The notes beneath the pieces were generated by a model. That model saw nothing but the letters and a program-made list of their open reading frames with translations, ran no database searches and was not told where the DNA came from. DNA of 64,000 bases, from positions 1-64,000 of the forward strand of contig NZ_JAOQJE010000008.1 in assembly GCF_025567315.1 (NCBI RefSeq), written 5' to 3'. Source of the DNA: Agathobaculum ammoniilyticum. GTDB lineage: Bacteria > Bacillota > Clostridia > Oscillospirales > Butyricicoccaceae. The translations under genes were made by a program, and so were the position numbers. Positions 56,586-64,000 of the stretch are shown in pieces (the first letter of the stretch is position 1; each line of letters begins with the position of its first letter).

Positions 56586-57329
56586 CTACTCCGCTGACAT
56601 TTCGCGGATGGCGTCCAGCAGTTCGTCCTGAAACGCACCGCGCGCCTTGTCCGCGCGGGCGAGTACGCGCCATACCACGCCGTCGCGCAGGATGACCACG
56701 CGGTCGCAGAACGAGGCTGCGAACGAGTCGTGCGTGACCATGAAGATGGTCGCGCCGAGTGCCTGCCGCGCCTGCGCAAAGCTGTCGATGACCGCGCGGG
56801 AGGACTTGGAGTCCAAGTTGCCGGTTGGCTCGTCGGCCAAAATGAGCAGCGGGTGGTTGATGAGTGCGCGGGCGACCGCGGTGCGTTGCTTTTCGCCGCC
56901 CGAGATCTCGGCGGGGTATTTGTTTTTGATGGCGGTGATGCCGAATACGTCGCACAGGCTGTCCGCTTCGTTCTCCATGTCGCGTCCAGCCTGGCCGGCG
57001 ATGATGCGGGGCAGCAGGATGTTTTCGCGCACGGTCAGCCCGTCGAGCAGCAGGAAGTCCTGGAACACAAAGCCCAGCTTGCGGTTGCGCACCTGCGCGA
57101 GCGCGTCCTCGTCCAGACGGGCCAGCTCCTCCCCTCGCAGGGTGATGCTGCCGCTGTCCGCGGGGATGTAACAGGAGATGCAGTTGAGCAGCGTGGTCTT
57201 GCCCGAGCCGCTTGGTCCCATCACGGCGACGAATTCTCCCTCATTTACGGCAAGGGATACGCCTTTGAGCACCTCATAGGTCGTTTTTCCGACCTGATAG
57301 GATTTGTGGAGGTCTTGAACAGATAACAT
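56586..57329 (-). CDS. ABC transporter ATP-binding protein, BceA-like
   Basis: A 247-residue ATPase with Walker A MGPSGSGKTTLLNCI near 39-47, GFVFQDFLLLDGLTVRENI, signature ISGGEKQRTAVARALI, Walker B LILADEPTGNLDSKSS and THDSFAASFCD. The start DLHKSYQVGKTTYEVLKGVSL is typical of BceA. Cotranscribed with the permease gene after it and probably with traX-like gene before it (14-base gap). Confidence 0.93.
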   Translation of the reverse strand: MLSVQDLHKSYQVGKTTYEVLKGVSLAVNEGEFVAVMGPSGSGKTTLLNCISCYIPADSGSITLRGEELARLDEDALAQVRNRKLGFVFQDFLLLDGLTVRENILLPRIIAGQAGRDMENEADSLCDVFGITAIKNKYPAEISGGEKQRTAVARALINHPLLILADEPTGNLDSKSSRAVIDSFAQARQALGATIFMVTHDSFAASFCDRVVILRDGVVWRVLARADKARGAFQDELLDAIREMSAE

Positions 57330-57343
57330 AACGGATACTCCTT

Positions 57344-58108
57344 TCAAAAAATAACGAATTGTATTACGGCGATGGCCGCCAGATGCGCGGGATAGAACGC
57401 ATAGAATACCCATTTGGGAATCTTAAGGTCAAGGCACGTGGGGAGGAAGAGGAGCGGCGCGGCAAACACGGCGAAGAACGACCAGTCGATGCAGAGGCCG
57501 CCGACCGCAAGGCTCAGCGGATCGCCCGGCATCACGCCGAGGCAGGTGATGAACTGCGCGCAGTACAGCGCCGCGCCCACGGCCGGATGGTTGCGGCACA
57601 GGTAAAAGATCAGCATGTACTGGATGCCCATACCGGAATAGTCGAAGTTCCACCAGGAAACCACGAAGAACGCCGCGAGAAACAGCCACCATTTGCGCTC
57701 CTTGAGCCCGTACATGGCGAGCAGGGACAGGAACAGCGTGCAGAAGATGTTCCAGTTTGTGAACTGGGCGACAAAGTCATGCGGGTGGAAGGCCAGCACA
57801 TAGAACGGCTGGGAGATCACCGCGAACAGGCCGAGCCGGAACAGATATTTTTTAATGTCCCGCGTGTAGAGCAGGCCGACCGTCATGCAGTAGCAGAAGA
57901 TCGGAAACGCGATGCGCCCCACCCAGCGGAACCAGGCCGCCTCGGGGAAGAACGCGCCGCCGATGTGGTCGATCAGCATGGCGAAAATGGCGATGAGCTT
58001 GAGGAAATTCGTATCCAGATTGGTCCTGAGCCTGGGCGCGCCCGCTTCAAACGTGGGCGGCGTGGTCAGTACGGTGCGGATGCGGGATAAAGTCAGCTTT
58101 GCAGTCAT
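57344..58108 (-). CDS. TraX family membrane protein
   Basis: The 254-residue protein has about eight hydrophobic segments and the TraX signature FLKLIAIFAMLIDHIGG, GRIAFPIFCYCMTVG and FYAFYPAHLAAIAVI. TraX of the F plasmid acetylates pilin; chromosomal Firmicutes relatives are acyltransferase-like and are often linked to peptide or envelope functions. It shares the direction and close spacing of the BceAB-like genes. Upstream, a hairpin (58168-58191) with an imperfect T-tract on the minus strand may attenuate it. Confidence 0.85.
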   Translation of the reverse strand: MTAKLTLSRIRTVLTTPPTFEAGAPRLRTNLDTNFLKLIAIFAMLIDHIGGAFFPEAAWFRWVGRIAFPIFCYCMTVGLLYTRDIKKYLFRLGLFAVISQPFYVLAFHPHDFVAQFTNWNIFCTLFLSLLAMYGLKERKWWLFLAAFFVVSWWNFDYSGMGIQYMLIFYLCRNHPAVGAALYCAQFITCLGVMPGDPLSLAVGGLCIDWSFFAVFAAPLLFLPTCLDLKIPKWVFYAFYPAHLAAIAVIQFVIF

Positions 58109-58167
58109 GGCCGATGTCCTCCTTTTTCTTGTCTCCAGCATACCGCGGCCGGCGGGCGAAAACAAAC

Positions 58168-58191
58168 GGCCCTGCCAAAAATGGCAGGGCT
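58168..58191 (-). terminator. Possible attenuator upstream of the traX-like gene
   Basis: GCCCTGCC-ATTTTT-GGCAGGGC on the minus strand, followed by CGTTTGTTTT. The T-tract is interrupted, so efficiency is doubtful. Confidence 0.4.
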
Positions 58192-58257
58192 GATGTAACG
58201 TTTGGCCGGCGGGCAGCGTGGGACGTCATAATCCGCACGTCTGCTGTAAAGTTTGGT

Positions 58258-58286
58258 TTGGCGAAAGGGAAGCCTTGTGATATAAT
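58258..58286 (+). promoter_or_regulatory. Promoter of the LytTR two-component genes
   Basis: TTGGCG (58258-58263), 17 bases, TATAAT (58281-58286), 38 bases before the start codon. Confidence 0.6.
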
Positions 58287-58323
58287 TTGTTCTGGTAAAG
58301 AGTAAACAAAGGGGGGGAAGCCC

Positions 58324-59031
58324 ATGCTTCGCATCGGCATCTGCGACGATTCAGCGGAGGCGCGGCTCGGCCTGCGCGCTATGCTCGAGCGCCTGCTGGA
58401 CAAGCGCGCGGTCGAGTGCCAGATCTATGAATTTTCCTCGGGCGAGGGGCTGCTCGGCTGGATGGAAAAGCACACGGGTGAGATCGATCTCGTATTCCTG
58501 GATATCGAGATGGGCGGCCTGAACGGCATGGAAGCCGCCAAGGCCCTGCGGGAGCGGAGCGACGCCCTGCAGCTCGTATTCGTCACCGGCTACACGGATT
58601 TTGTGTTCGACGGGTACGCGGTCGGCGCGCTCGGCTATGTGATGAAGCCGCCCCAGCCCGAGCAGATCGGCGATGTGCTCACCCGTGCGCTCGCGGCGCA
58701 GTTTAACGAGGCAGACAAGGTGTTCCTGTGCCGCAATACGGACGGCCTGTTCCGCATCCCGAAAAAGTCCATCCGCTATTTCTACTCCGACCGGCGGCAG
58801 GTCACCTGCGTGACCGATACGCGTAGGCTGACCTTCTACGCGCGGCTGGACGATGTGGCCGAGGCGGTGGGGGCGGCGTTCGTGCGCATCCACCAACGGT
58901 ATCTGGTGCGCGCGGGCGCGGTCGACCGCGTGGAGGGCGGCACGGTCGTGATCGGGGAAGAGAAGCTGCCGATCAGCCGGTCCTGCCAGCCCACGGCGCT
59001 CGCGGCCATCGCGCGCGCCATGCTGGAATAA
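58324..59031 (+). CDS. LytTR family response regulator
   Basis: A 235-residue regulator: receiver domain (IGICDDSAEARLGL, phospho-Asp in LVFLDIEMGGLNG near 60, then VFVTGYTDFVFDGYAVGALGYVMKP) and a LytTR DNA-binding domain (about 135-230, IRYFYSDRRQVTCVTDTRRLTFYARLD, FVRIHQRYLV). This is the AgrA/VirR type that binds direct repeats. Cotranscribed with the kinase gene 12 bases downstream and divergent from the TraX-BceAB-like operon, which it may control. Confidence 0.93.
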   Translation: MLRIGICDDSAEARLGLRAMLERLLDKRAVECQIYEFSSGEGLLGWMEKHTGEIDLVFLDIEMGGLNGMEAAKALRERSDALQLVFVTGYTDFVFDGYAVGALGYVMKPPQPEQIGDVLTRALAAQFNEADKVFLCRNTDGLFRIPKKSIRYFYSDRRQVTCVTDTRRLTFYARLDDVAEAVGAAFVRIHQRYLVRAGAVDRVEGGTVVIGEEKLPISRSCQPTALAAIARAMLE

Positions 59032-59043
59032 GGGGGCGCGCAG

Positions 59044-60324
59044 ATGACGGCATGGGACTTTCTTGCATGGCTGGCGACCGTGCTGCTGGGCGGCGTCCTG
59101 CCCGCCCGCACGGCGCTGCGCTTTCTGGCTGCGCCCAAGGGGCGGGTGCGCTGGATTGCGCCGTATCTGGTGCTGGGCGCGGCGCTCGGCATGCCGACGT
59201 GGATGGGGGACGGCAACCCGCTCTACTACTTCCCGTTCTTGATCGCTGCTTTTTTGATCGGCTACGGCGGCAGTCTGGCCGCGCGGCTGGTGGTGGGCGT
59301 GATTTTTTTTGAATGGATCATCGCGTGGAGCATGATCGTGGACACGCGCGCGGTGCTGCCGGGCTCGGCGGACTACTGGGGCGCGGTCGTGTGGAAGCTG
59401 GCGGCTTGGGCCGCGGTGTGGTTGCTCGTGCGCCGCGCGCTGCGGGACGGCCGGCAGATCGCGCTCTCCGGCCGACTGTGGGCGTTGCTGGGGCTGCTGG
59501 CGCTCTCGCCGCTGCTCAGCGAGCTGGCGTTCTCCCTATGGAACGTCCGCGCCTACACGGAGGAGATTGTGGACGGGGTGCTCGATGCCGCGTTCTACAC
59601 GCTGCTGCCGTTCGTGTTCGTCTCCTCGGTCGCGCTGCTACTCGCGGTCGTGCTGCTTTCACGGCACCAGGCGCTTGAGCAGGAACATCAGCTCGCGGAT
59701 ATGCGCGAGCTGTACTACCAGGGCATCCGGCGTGAGCAGGAGCAGGTGCGCCGCCTGCGGCACGATATGCGCAACCACCTGACCGCGCTTTCCGGCCTGC
59801 TCGAGCAGGGGGAGGCCGGCCGCGCGGCTGAGTATGTGCGCAGCCTGCAGGCTGCGTCCGGCCCCTCCGGCGCCGGACGCTTTACGGAAAACGACACGGT
59901 CAATATCGTATTATCCGCCAAGGCGCGCGAGATCGGCGAGGCGGGACTGGAGGCGGATATCCGCGTCTTCCTGCCGGAAAAATTGCCGGTCGCCGACCCT
60001 GACCTGTGCGCGCTGTTTGGCAACGCGCTGGACAACGCGGTCGAGGCGGCGAAGGACGCGGTGGACAGGCACATCACCGTGCGCGCCCGCGCGGAGAAGG
60101 GGCTGCTGATGCTGCGCGTGGTCAACGCCTACGCGGGCAAGCGGGAGGAAAAGCCGGACGGGCTGTTCGGCACCACCAAGGCGGACCAGCGCGCGCACGG
60201 CTTCGGCCTGCGCGGCATGCGCGAGATCGCTGCGCGTTACGGCGGCACGCTCGAGGCGGCGGCACGGGATGGGAAGTTTGAGCTGGTGGCCTGCCTGCCC
60301 CTTGCGGAAAGTCGGACCGAATAG
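59044..60324 (+). CDS. AgrC/VirS-like sensor kinase (GHKL)
   Basis: The 426-residue kinase has six predicted TM segments (about 5-210), a coiled linker, the phospho-accepting RRLRHDMRNHLTALSGLL near 240, the N-box ALFGNALDNAVEAAKD and the glycine motif GFGLRGMREIA. AgrC-like kinases usually sense peptides through the membrane part; no peptide gene was found nearby. It ends before the terminator at 60344. Confidence 0.9.
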   Translation: MTAWDFLAWLATVLLGGVLPARTALRFLAAPKGRVRWIAPYLVLGAALGMPTWMGDGNPLYYFPFLIAAFLIGYGGSLAARLVVGVIFFEWIIAWSMIVDTRAVLPGSADYWGAVVWKLAAWAAVWLLVRRALRDGRQIALSGRLWALLGLLALSPLLSELAFSLWNVRAYTEEIVDGVLDAAFYTLLPFVFVSSVALLLAVVLLSRHQALEQEHQLADMRELYYQGIRREQEQVRRLRHDMRNHLTALSGLLEQGEAGRAAEYVRSLQAASGPSGAGRFTENDTVNIVLSAKAREIGEAGLEADIRVFLPEKLPVADPDLCALFGNALDNAVEAAKDAVDRHITVRARAEKGLLMLRVVNAYAGKREEKPDGLFGTTKADQRAHGFGLRGMREIAARYGGTLEAAARDGKFELVACLPLAESRTE

Positions 60325-60343
60325 CTGGCAGCGCGTCATAGAA

Positions 60344-60377
60344 AAAAGCATCGGATGATTTTTCATCCGATGCTTTT
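60344..60377. terminator. Bidirectional terminator
   Basis: AAAAGCATCGGATGA/TCATCCGATGCTTTT (60344-60358 with 60363-60377) between convergent genes. Confidence 0.8.
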
Positions 60378-60384
60378 GTGTTTT

Positions 60385-62001
60385 TTACCAAGCGGGTTCC
60401 GGCTCTTTTTCGCCGCAGTATTTGTGCAGGGTCTCGCGGACCGCGTGTGGGCCGCGGTTCAACTCGTTAAACAGTGCGACGACCCTTTCCCCCACGCCGA
60501 CCTCGAACAGGTTGATGCCGAAGTACATGGTACTGGAAAGCAACGGGTACAGGCGCTCCTCGGTCACCTGGTCGCCCAAGCGGACCTCGCCGAGCAGCTT
60601 GTGGACGTTTCCGATCCGCGCGTCCGGACTGAGCTGGAACGGCTGACCCTCATCGTCCACGCCGACGAGATAGCGCAGCCAGCAGGCCAGCACGAGCGGG
60701 ATATAGGTCAGGTGGGTCGCCCGATGCATGGGTACGGGGGAGTTATAATAGGCCTTGAGCGTTTCCCCGAAGCGGATGGCGAGCTTGCGGCTGGTGTCGG
60801 TCGCGATGCGCTGGGGCGTATCCTGCAGGAATGGATTGGGATACCGCTCGCCGAGCACCTCGTGCAGGAACGCGAACGGGTCGATCACGCCGGGGTCGGT
60901 GACGAGCGGCATGGCCTCGCGTTCGGACATGCGGGTGATCAGGTTCACCAGGTCGGGGTCCTGCATTTCGTCGCAGATGCGGGTGTAGCCGAGCAGGCAG
61001 CCGAACAGGCCCAGCGCGGTGTCCATCGGGTTCATGCAGGTGCAGGCCTTCATGCGGGCCGACTTTTCCACGATCGAGCGGCTGGTCAGGATAACGCCGA
61101 GCTGCTCGAACGCGGGATGGCCGTTCGGGAAATCGTTTTCGATCAGCAGGTGCTGCGGACGCTCGGAATTGACATAGGCCGCGGCGACCGTGCTTTTGGA
61201 GGTCGTGAAGATCTCCATGCCGCTCAGCCCGTCTTCCTGCAGCATAGCGCAGACGCGCTCGTCCGGATGCGGGGTGATCTTGTCGATCATGGAGAGCGGG
61301 TAGGTCAGCTTTTTGGTGATATAGTCAAAGTCCTCCTGCGTGATGTGTCCGTGTTCGAGCCAGCCACCGGCGAGGTCGGTCGTCATGCGGCGGAGCAGGT
61401 GGCTGTTGTTCTGGCAGTTGTCGAGCGAAACCAGCGCGACTGGCGCAAGACCGGCGCGGGCGCGCGAGAGGCACAGTGCCGTGATGCGGCCGGCAAACGT
61501 GGAAGCAACTTGCGGGCCTTGCAGGATATCCTGACCGACCGCGGGTAAAAAATGGCGCTGGTCGTCGCGCAGGACGTAGCCTTTTTCCGTGATGGTGAAC
61601 GACACCATCTGCAGGTCGGGGCTGGTGAAAATCTGGCGCAGGCGGTCCTCGTCCTCGCTCATCTTCAGGCTTTCTGTGACCGAGGCGACAACCTCCTTGT
61701 TGACCGTGCCGTTGGGATACACGGTCGCGACGATCGAGAGATGGTCGCAGCTCCGGTAGCAGCGGTCGATCAGCTCCTCGTCATAGCCCTCGCAGCAGAT
61801 CACGCCGGCTCGGGAAAGGCGGGCGGTCAGCAGGCGCTGTGCAAGCACAGCGGGGAAAGCGCGGAACAGGTTGCCAGCGCCGAAATGCAGCCAGACCGGA
61901 TGGGCCTTGGTGTAATCGCGGGCAGCCTGGATATCATACTGCGGCAGGCGGTAGCCTTTCCAGGAAAGGTTTTGCGAAAGGTTTTCAAGAGAAAGTTTCA
62001 T
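60385..62001 (-). CDS. Mannitol dehydrogenase family protein (fructuronate reductase-like)
   Basis: A 538-residue polyol-specific long-chain dehydrogenase. WLHFGAGNLFRAFPA is the NAD(P)-binding loop; SLDNCQNNSHLLR and SMIDKITPHPDER fit the UxuB/MtlD/YeiQ group, and the catalytic lysine and following His-Asn are expected in the middle part. The likely reaction is interconversion of D-mannonate and D-fructuronate or a similar sugar acid; no other hexuronate gene is next to it. ATG 62001 follows AAAGGA; an earlier ATG lacks a site. Confidence 0.85.
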   Translation of the reverse strand: MKLSLENLSQNLSWKGYRLPQYDIQAARDYTKAHPVWLHFGAGNLFRAFPAVLAQRLLTARLSRAGVICCEGYDEELIDRCYRSCDHLSIVATVYPNGTVNKEVVASVTESLKMSEDEDRLRQIFTSPDLQMVSFTITEKGYVLRDDQRHFLPAVGQDILQGPQVASTFAGRITALCLSRARAGLAPVALVSLDNCQNNSHLLRRMTTDLAGGWLEHGHITQEDFDYITKKLTYPLSMIDKITPHPDERVCAMLQEDGLSGMEIFTTSKSTVAAAYVNSERPQHLLIENDFPNGHPAFEQLGVILTSRSIVEKSARMKACTCMNPMDTALGLFGCLLGYTRICDEMQDPDLVNLITRMSEREAMPLVTDPGVIDPFAFLHEVLGERYPNPFLQDTPQRIATDTSRKLAIRFGETLKAYYNSPVPMHRATHLTYIPLVLACWLRYLVGVDDEGQPFQLSPDARIGNVHKLLGEVRLGDQVTEERLYPLLSSTMYFGINLFEVGVGERVVALFNELNRGPHAVRETLHKYCGEKEPEPAW

Positions 62002-62156
62002 GGGTTCACATCCTTTGGTGTTCATAAGAATGGGAATGCGGTGTGCCGATGGATACTCATATATATAGTATACCAAAAACGCAGATGAAACAATGTTTTT
62101 TTAAGCGCGGCGGCTGCATTTTTCCATTCCGGCCGCCGCGCTGCGCTTTCTCGGAA

Positions 62157-62177
62157 AGGGCGGGGCAGCCCCGCCCT
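62157..62177 (-). terminator. GC-rich terminator-like hairpin after the GNAT gene
   Basis: AGGGCGGGGC-A-GCCCCGCCCT with only three T on the minus strand. A second GC-rich hairpin without a T-tract (62103-62114 with 62132-62142) lies between it and the 60385 gene promoter region. Confidence 0.5.
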
Positions 62178-62179
62178 GC

Positions 62180-62815
62180 CTATGCCAGGAAGGAGCGGCT
62201 TATGATATAAAATTCCTCTTGGCTGGGCAGACGGCGCTTTTCCATGGGCTCCAGGCTGTCATCATACCGCGCCGCCGCCTTCTCATCGACCTCCATAGCG
62301 GGGCTGCCATAATATACCCAGCGTTCCCCGCCGAGTGCATGGGGGACAAGCTCCTTGACCAGCATCGCCGCGGGGAAGCGCTCGTCCTCCGTGGCGATAT
62401 GGAACCGCCTGCAGCTCTGAAAGCCGCGGCCCACATAATTGGCGGGACTGCCGAAAATAACGATCCCATCATACCCAAGGGCGGCCGCACGCACGAACGA
62501 ATGCTCCATCAGCCGCGTCCCATAGCCTTTCCGCTGATACTCCGGCGCGATGCTGAGCGGGCCGAACGTCAGGATATCCTTTTCCATACCCGACTCGCCG
62601 ACCAGCTTGGCTTTTGTATACATAATATTGCCGATGACCTGCCCGTCCAGCTCGAGTACGAAATCCAGCTCCGGCAGGAAGTCCGCATGCCCGCGCATGC
62701 AGTGGACCAGGTAATGCTCCACACAGCCCGGGATATAAATATTGTAGAAAGCACGGCGTGTGAGCGTTTCCACGGCGGTATAGTCGCCTGCCGTTTCATT
62801 GCGTATCACCATCAT
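62180..62815 (-). CDS. GNAT family N-acetyltransferase
   Basis: The 211-residue protein follows the COG3153-type plan: MMVIRNETAGDYTAVETLTRRAF, a strand FVLELDGQVIGNIMYTKAKL, the CoA loop LSIAPEYQRKGYGTRLMEH, and GYDGIVIFGSPANYVGRGFQSCRRFHI. The substrate is unknown. AAAGGAG eight bases before ATG 62815. It follows the acyl-CoA synthetase-like gene on the same strand after a hairpin. Confidence 0.9.
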   Translation of the reverse strand: MMVIRNETAGDYTAVETLTRRAFYNIYIPGCVEHYLVHCMRGHADFLPELDFVLELDGQVIGNIMYTKAKLVGESGMEKDILTFGPLSIAPEYQRKGYGTRLMEHSFVRAAALGYDGIVIFGSPANYVGRGFQSCRRFHIATEDERFPAAMLVKELVPHALGGERWVYYGSPAMEVDEKAAARYDDSLEPMEKRRLPSQEEFYIISRSFLA

Positions 62816-62846
62816 GTGACCATCTCCTTTCGGTTTGTCGACGGAT

Positions 62847-62880
62847 AAAAAGGAGCTGCAGGACGGCCGGCGTCCCGCAG
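62847..62880 (-). terminator. Terminator-like hairpin after the acyl-CoA synthetase gene
   Basis: An imperfect stem around CCGG (about 62856-62880) is followed on the minus strand by CTCCTTTTT. Confidence 0.5.
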
Positions 62881-62905
62881 CCCACTGCACGGTTCCCCCT
62901 GCCGG

Positions 62906-64000
62906 TCAGCCCAGTGCCTCGCGCAGCTTGTAATGCATCAGCTTGCCGGTTGCGGTGTGCGGCAGCTCGTTAACGATATGGTAGACGCGCGGCCACTTAT
63001 AGGAGGACAGCATGGGGCTTTGTGCGCAGTACGCTTTGAGCTCCTCTGTGGTCAGGCTGTCGTCCGACGGGACGACGTATGCCGCCACGACTTCGCCGCG
63101 CAGCGCGTCCGGCACGCCGATGACCGCGCTTTCCGCGACCTTGGGGTGGCCGTTGAGCACGGCTTCAATCTGCGCCGGATAGATATTCTCGCCCGCGGAC
63201 ACAATCATGTCGTCCTTGCGTCCGGCAACGGTAACGAATTCATCTTCATCCCAGGTACCCACGTCGCCGGTGTAGAGCCAGCCCTTATAGAATTTTCGGG
63301 CGGTCATTTCCGGATTATTGAAATAGCAAAACGCGCTTTTCGCGGGGGAGGAAATGATGATCTCGCCCGGAGTCTCCCCGTCGCGCGGGACGGTATCCTC
63401 CGGCTCCGCGTGCGCGCCGTCCGCGCGGAGGGCGACCAGGCGCACCTCGTCGTCCGTGCAGGAGCGGCCGGCTGAGCCAGCCCGGGCGGGCAGGTCGAAC
63501 GGACGCAGGAAAGTGTTCCAGAACGTTTCGGTGGTGCCGTAGCCGTTGAAGATATTGGGGGTCAGAAGCTGCATGTATTTTTCGCATGCGGCCTTTTCAA
63601 ACGGCGCGCCCATGGTTACGATGCCGCGCAGCGCGGACAGGTCGGCGGGCGTGCGTTCCTGGGTGCGCGCGAGCATGGCGATGATGGTCGGTACGCCGAT
63701 CAGGAAAGAGATGCGGTATTTTTCCGTGTATTCCAGACAGCGCTTGGGCGCGAAGTCGCGCAGGATGACGACCTCGCCTCCCGCGTACAGGGTCGGGCAG
63801 GGGCCACCCGAATGGATGCCGCCGCGGTGGAACCAAGGGGTCATATTCATCGTGCGGTCGGTCGGACCCAGCGGGAAATGCATCATCACATCATGCGCGG
63901 AAAGCACCTCGTTGACATTGTTGATCGGCACGCCCTTGGGCCGGTTGGTCGTACCCGAGGTATACAGGCGGGTGGTTTCGTCGTAGATATGGGGGGCGAA
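62906..64000 (-). CDS. AMP-binding acyl-CoA synthetase, 5' end outside the window
   Basis: At least 365 residues of an adenylate-forming enzyme. The P-loop TSGTTNRPKG is encoded by the last 70 bases of the window, followed by GYGTTE, the hinge YTGDVGTWDEDEF, GRKDDMIVSAGENIYPAQIE and the C-terminal lysine in TGKLMHYKLRE. It activates a carboxylate with ATP and usually transfers it to CoA; the substrate cannot be told. The start lies beyond 64000. The N-terminal part of about 150 residues is missing here. Confidence 0.88.
   Translation of the reverse strand, partial: FAPHIYDETTRLYTSGTTNRPKGVPINNVNEVLSAHDVMMHFPLGPTDRTMNMTPWFHRGGIHSGGPCPTLYAGGEVVILRDFAPKRCLEYTEKYRISFLIGVPTIIAMLARTQERTPADLSALRGIVTMGAPFEKAACEKYMQLLTPNIFNGYGTTETFWNTFLRPFDLPARAGSAGRSCTDDEVRLVALRADGAHAEPEDTVPRDGETPGEIIISSPAKSAFCYFNNPEMTARKFYKGWLYTGDVGTWDEDEFVTVAGRKDDMIVSAGENIYPAQIEAVLNGHPKVAESAVIGVPDALRGEVVAAYVVPSDDSLTTEELKAYCAQSPMLSSYKWPRVYHIVNELPHTATGKLMHYKLREALG

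Noticed and set aside
58109..58323. LytTR direct-repeat binding sites
   Set aside because: GTTTGG occurs several times, but spacing is irregular (about 50 bases, then 6) and does not fit the usual pair of 9-base repeats about 12-13 bases apart.

Overview
The window looks like chromosomal DNA of a GC-rich, spore-forming member of the Clostridia (Oscillospirales/Ruminococcaceae type). Evidence: an uninterrupted sigK with a hydrophobic pro-sequence, a YtvI-type protein, the SCIFF peptide with its radical SAM maturase, FabK instead of FabI, class III fructose-1,6-bisphosphatase, a MetNIQ transporter, low-GC-Gram-positive style Shine-Dalgarno sites and near-consensus sigma-A promoters. Positions 1 to about 3100 are visibly more AT-rich than the rest and begin with the end of an insertion sequence, so this part was probably acquired.

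Layout. (1) 1-3100: IS end and truncated transposase, a coiled-coil TIR protein, a DUF2188 protein, a 35-residue zinc ribbon protein and an AAA15-type ATPase: a defence-island-like accessory block with a candidate small RNA. (2) 3100-6350: a candidate C-rich small RNA, then metNIQ behind a Met/Cys-rich leader peptide and an attenuator. (3) 6357-15730: type II fatty acid synthesis, with fabD divergent from fabH-fabK-fabG-fabF-accB-fabZ-accC-accD-accA-acpP. (4) 15800-25070: housekeeping and sporulation genes (RidA, TypA, tRNA-Gln, aldo/keto reductase, SigK, YajC, SCIFF system). (5) 25100-30200: thiamin genes thiS-thiF / thiG-thiH-thiC under a TPP riboswitch, split by an oppositely oriented mscL. 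(6) 30200-38110: dinB, a MocR regulator, MarR/AEC/GNAT operon, small sulfite reductase-like protein, GH25 lysozyme, tRNA-Gly. (7) 38300-47560: DUF2238-like membrane protein, SLH-transglutaminase protein, fbp, TtcA-like protein, rplM-rpsI, copper-amine-oxidase-like stalk protein, YtvI. (8) 47600-60330: MATE pump with an attenuator leader, two MacB/Bce-like ABC transporters, an OmpR/HK pair, TraX and a LytTR/AgrC-like pair: probably an antimicrobial-peptide or envelope-stress sensing block. (9) 60385-64000: mannitol dehydrogenase/fructuronate reductase family enzyme, GNAT, and a 5'-truncated acyl-CoA synthetase.

A theme of the window is transcription attenuation: terminators lie directly before or around the start of metN, the gene at 24044, thiS, the MATE gene, an ABC ATPase gene and probably ytvI. 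The best candidates for undescribed regulation are the Met-rich leader of metNIQ, the 20-bp hairpin that encloses the start codon at 24044, the C-rich small RNA at 3143-3245 and the mutually exclusive fabD/fabH promoters. No CRISPR array, rRNA or replication origin was seen. All family names come from recognising motifs by eye; no search was run.
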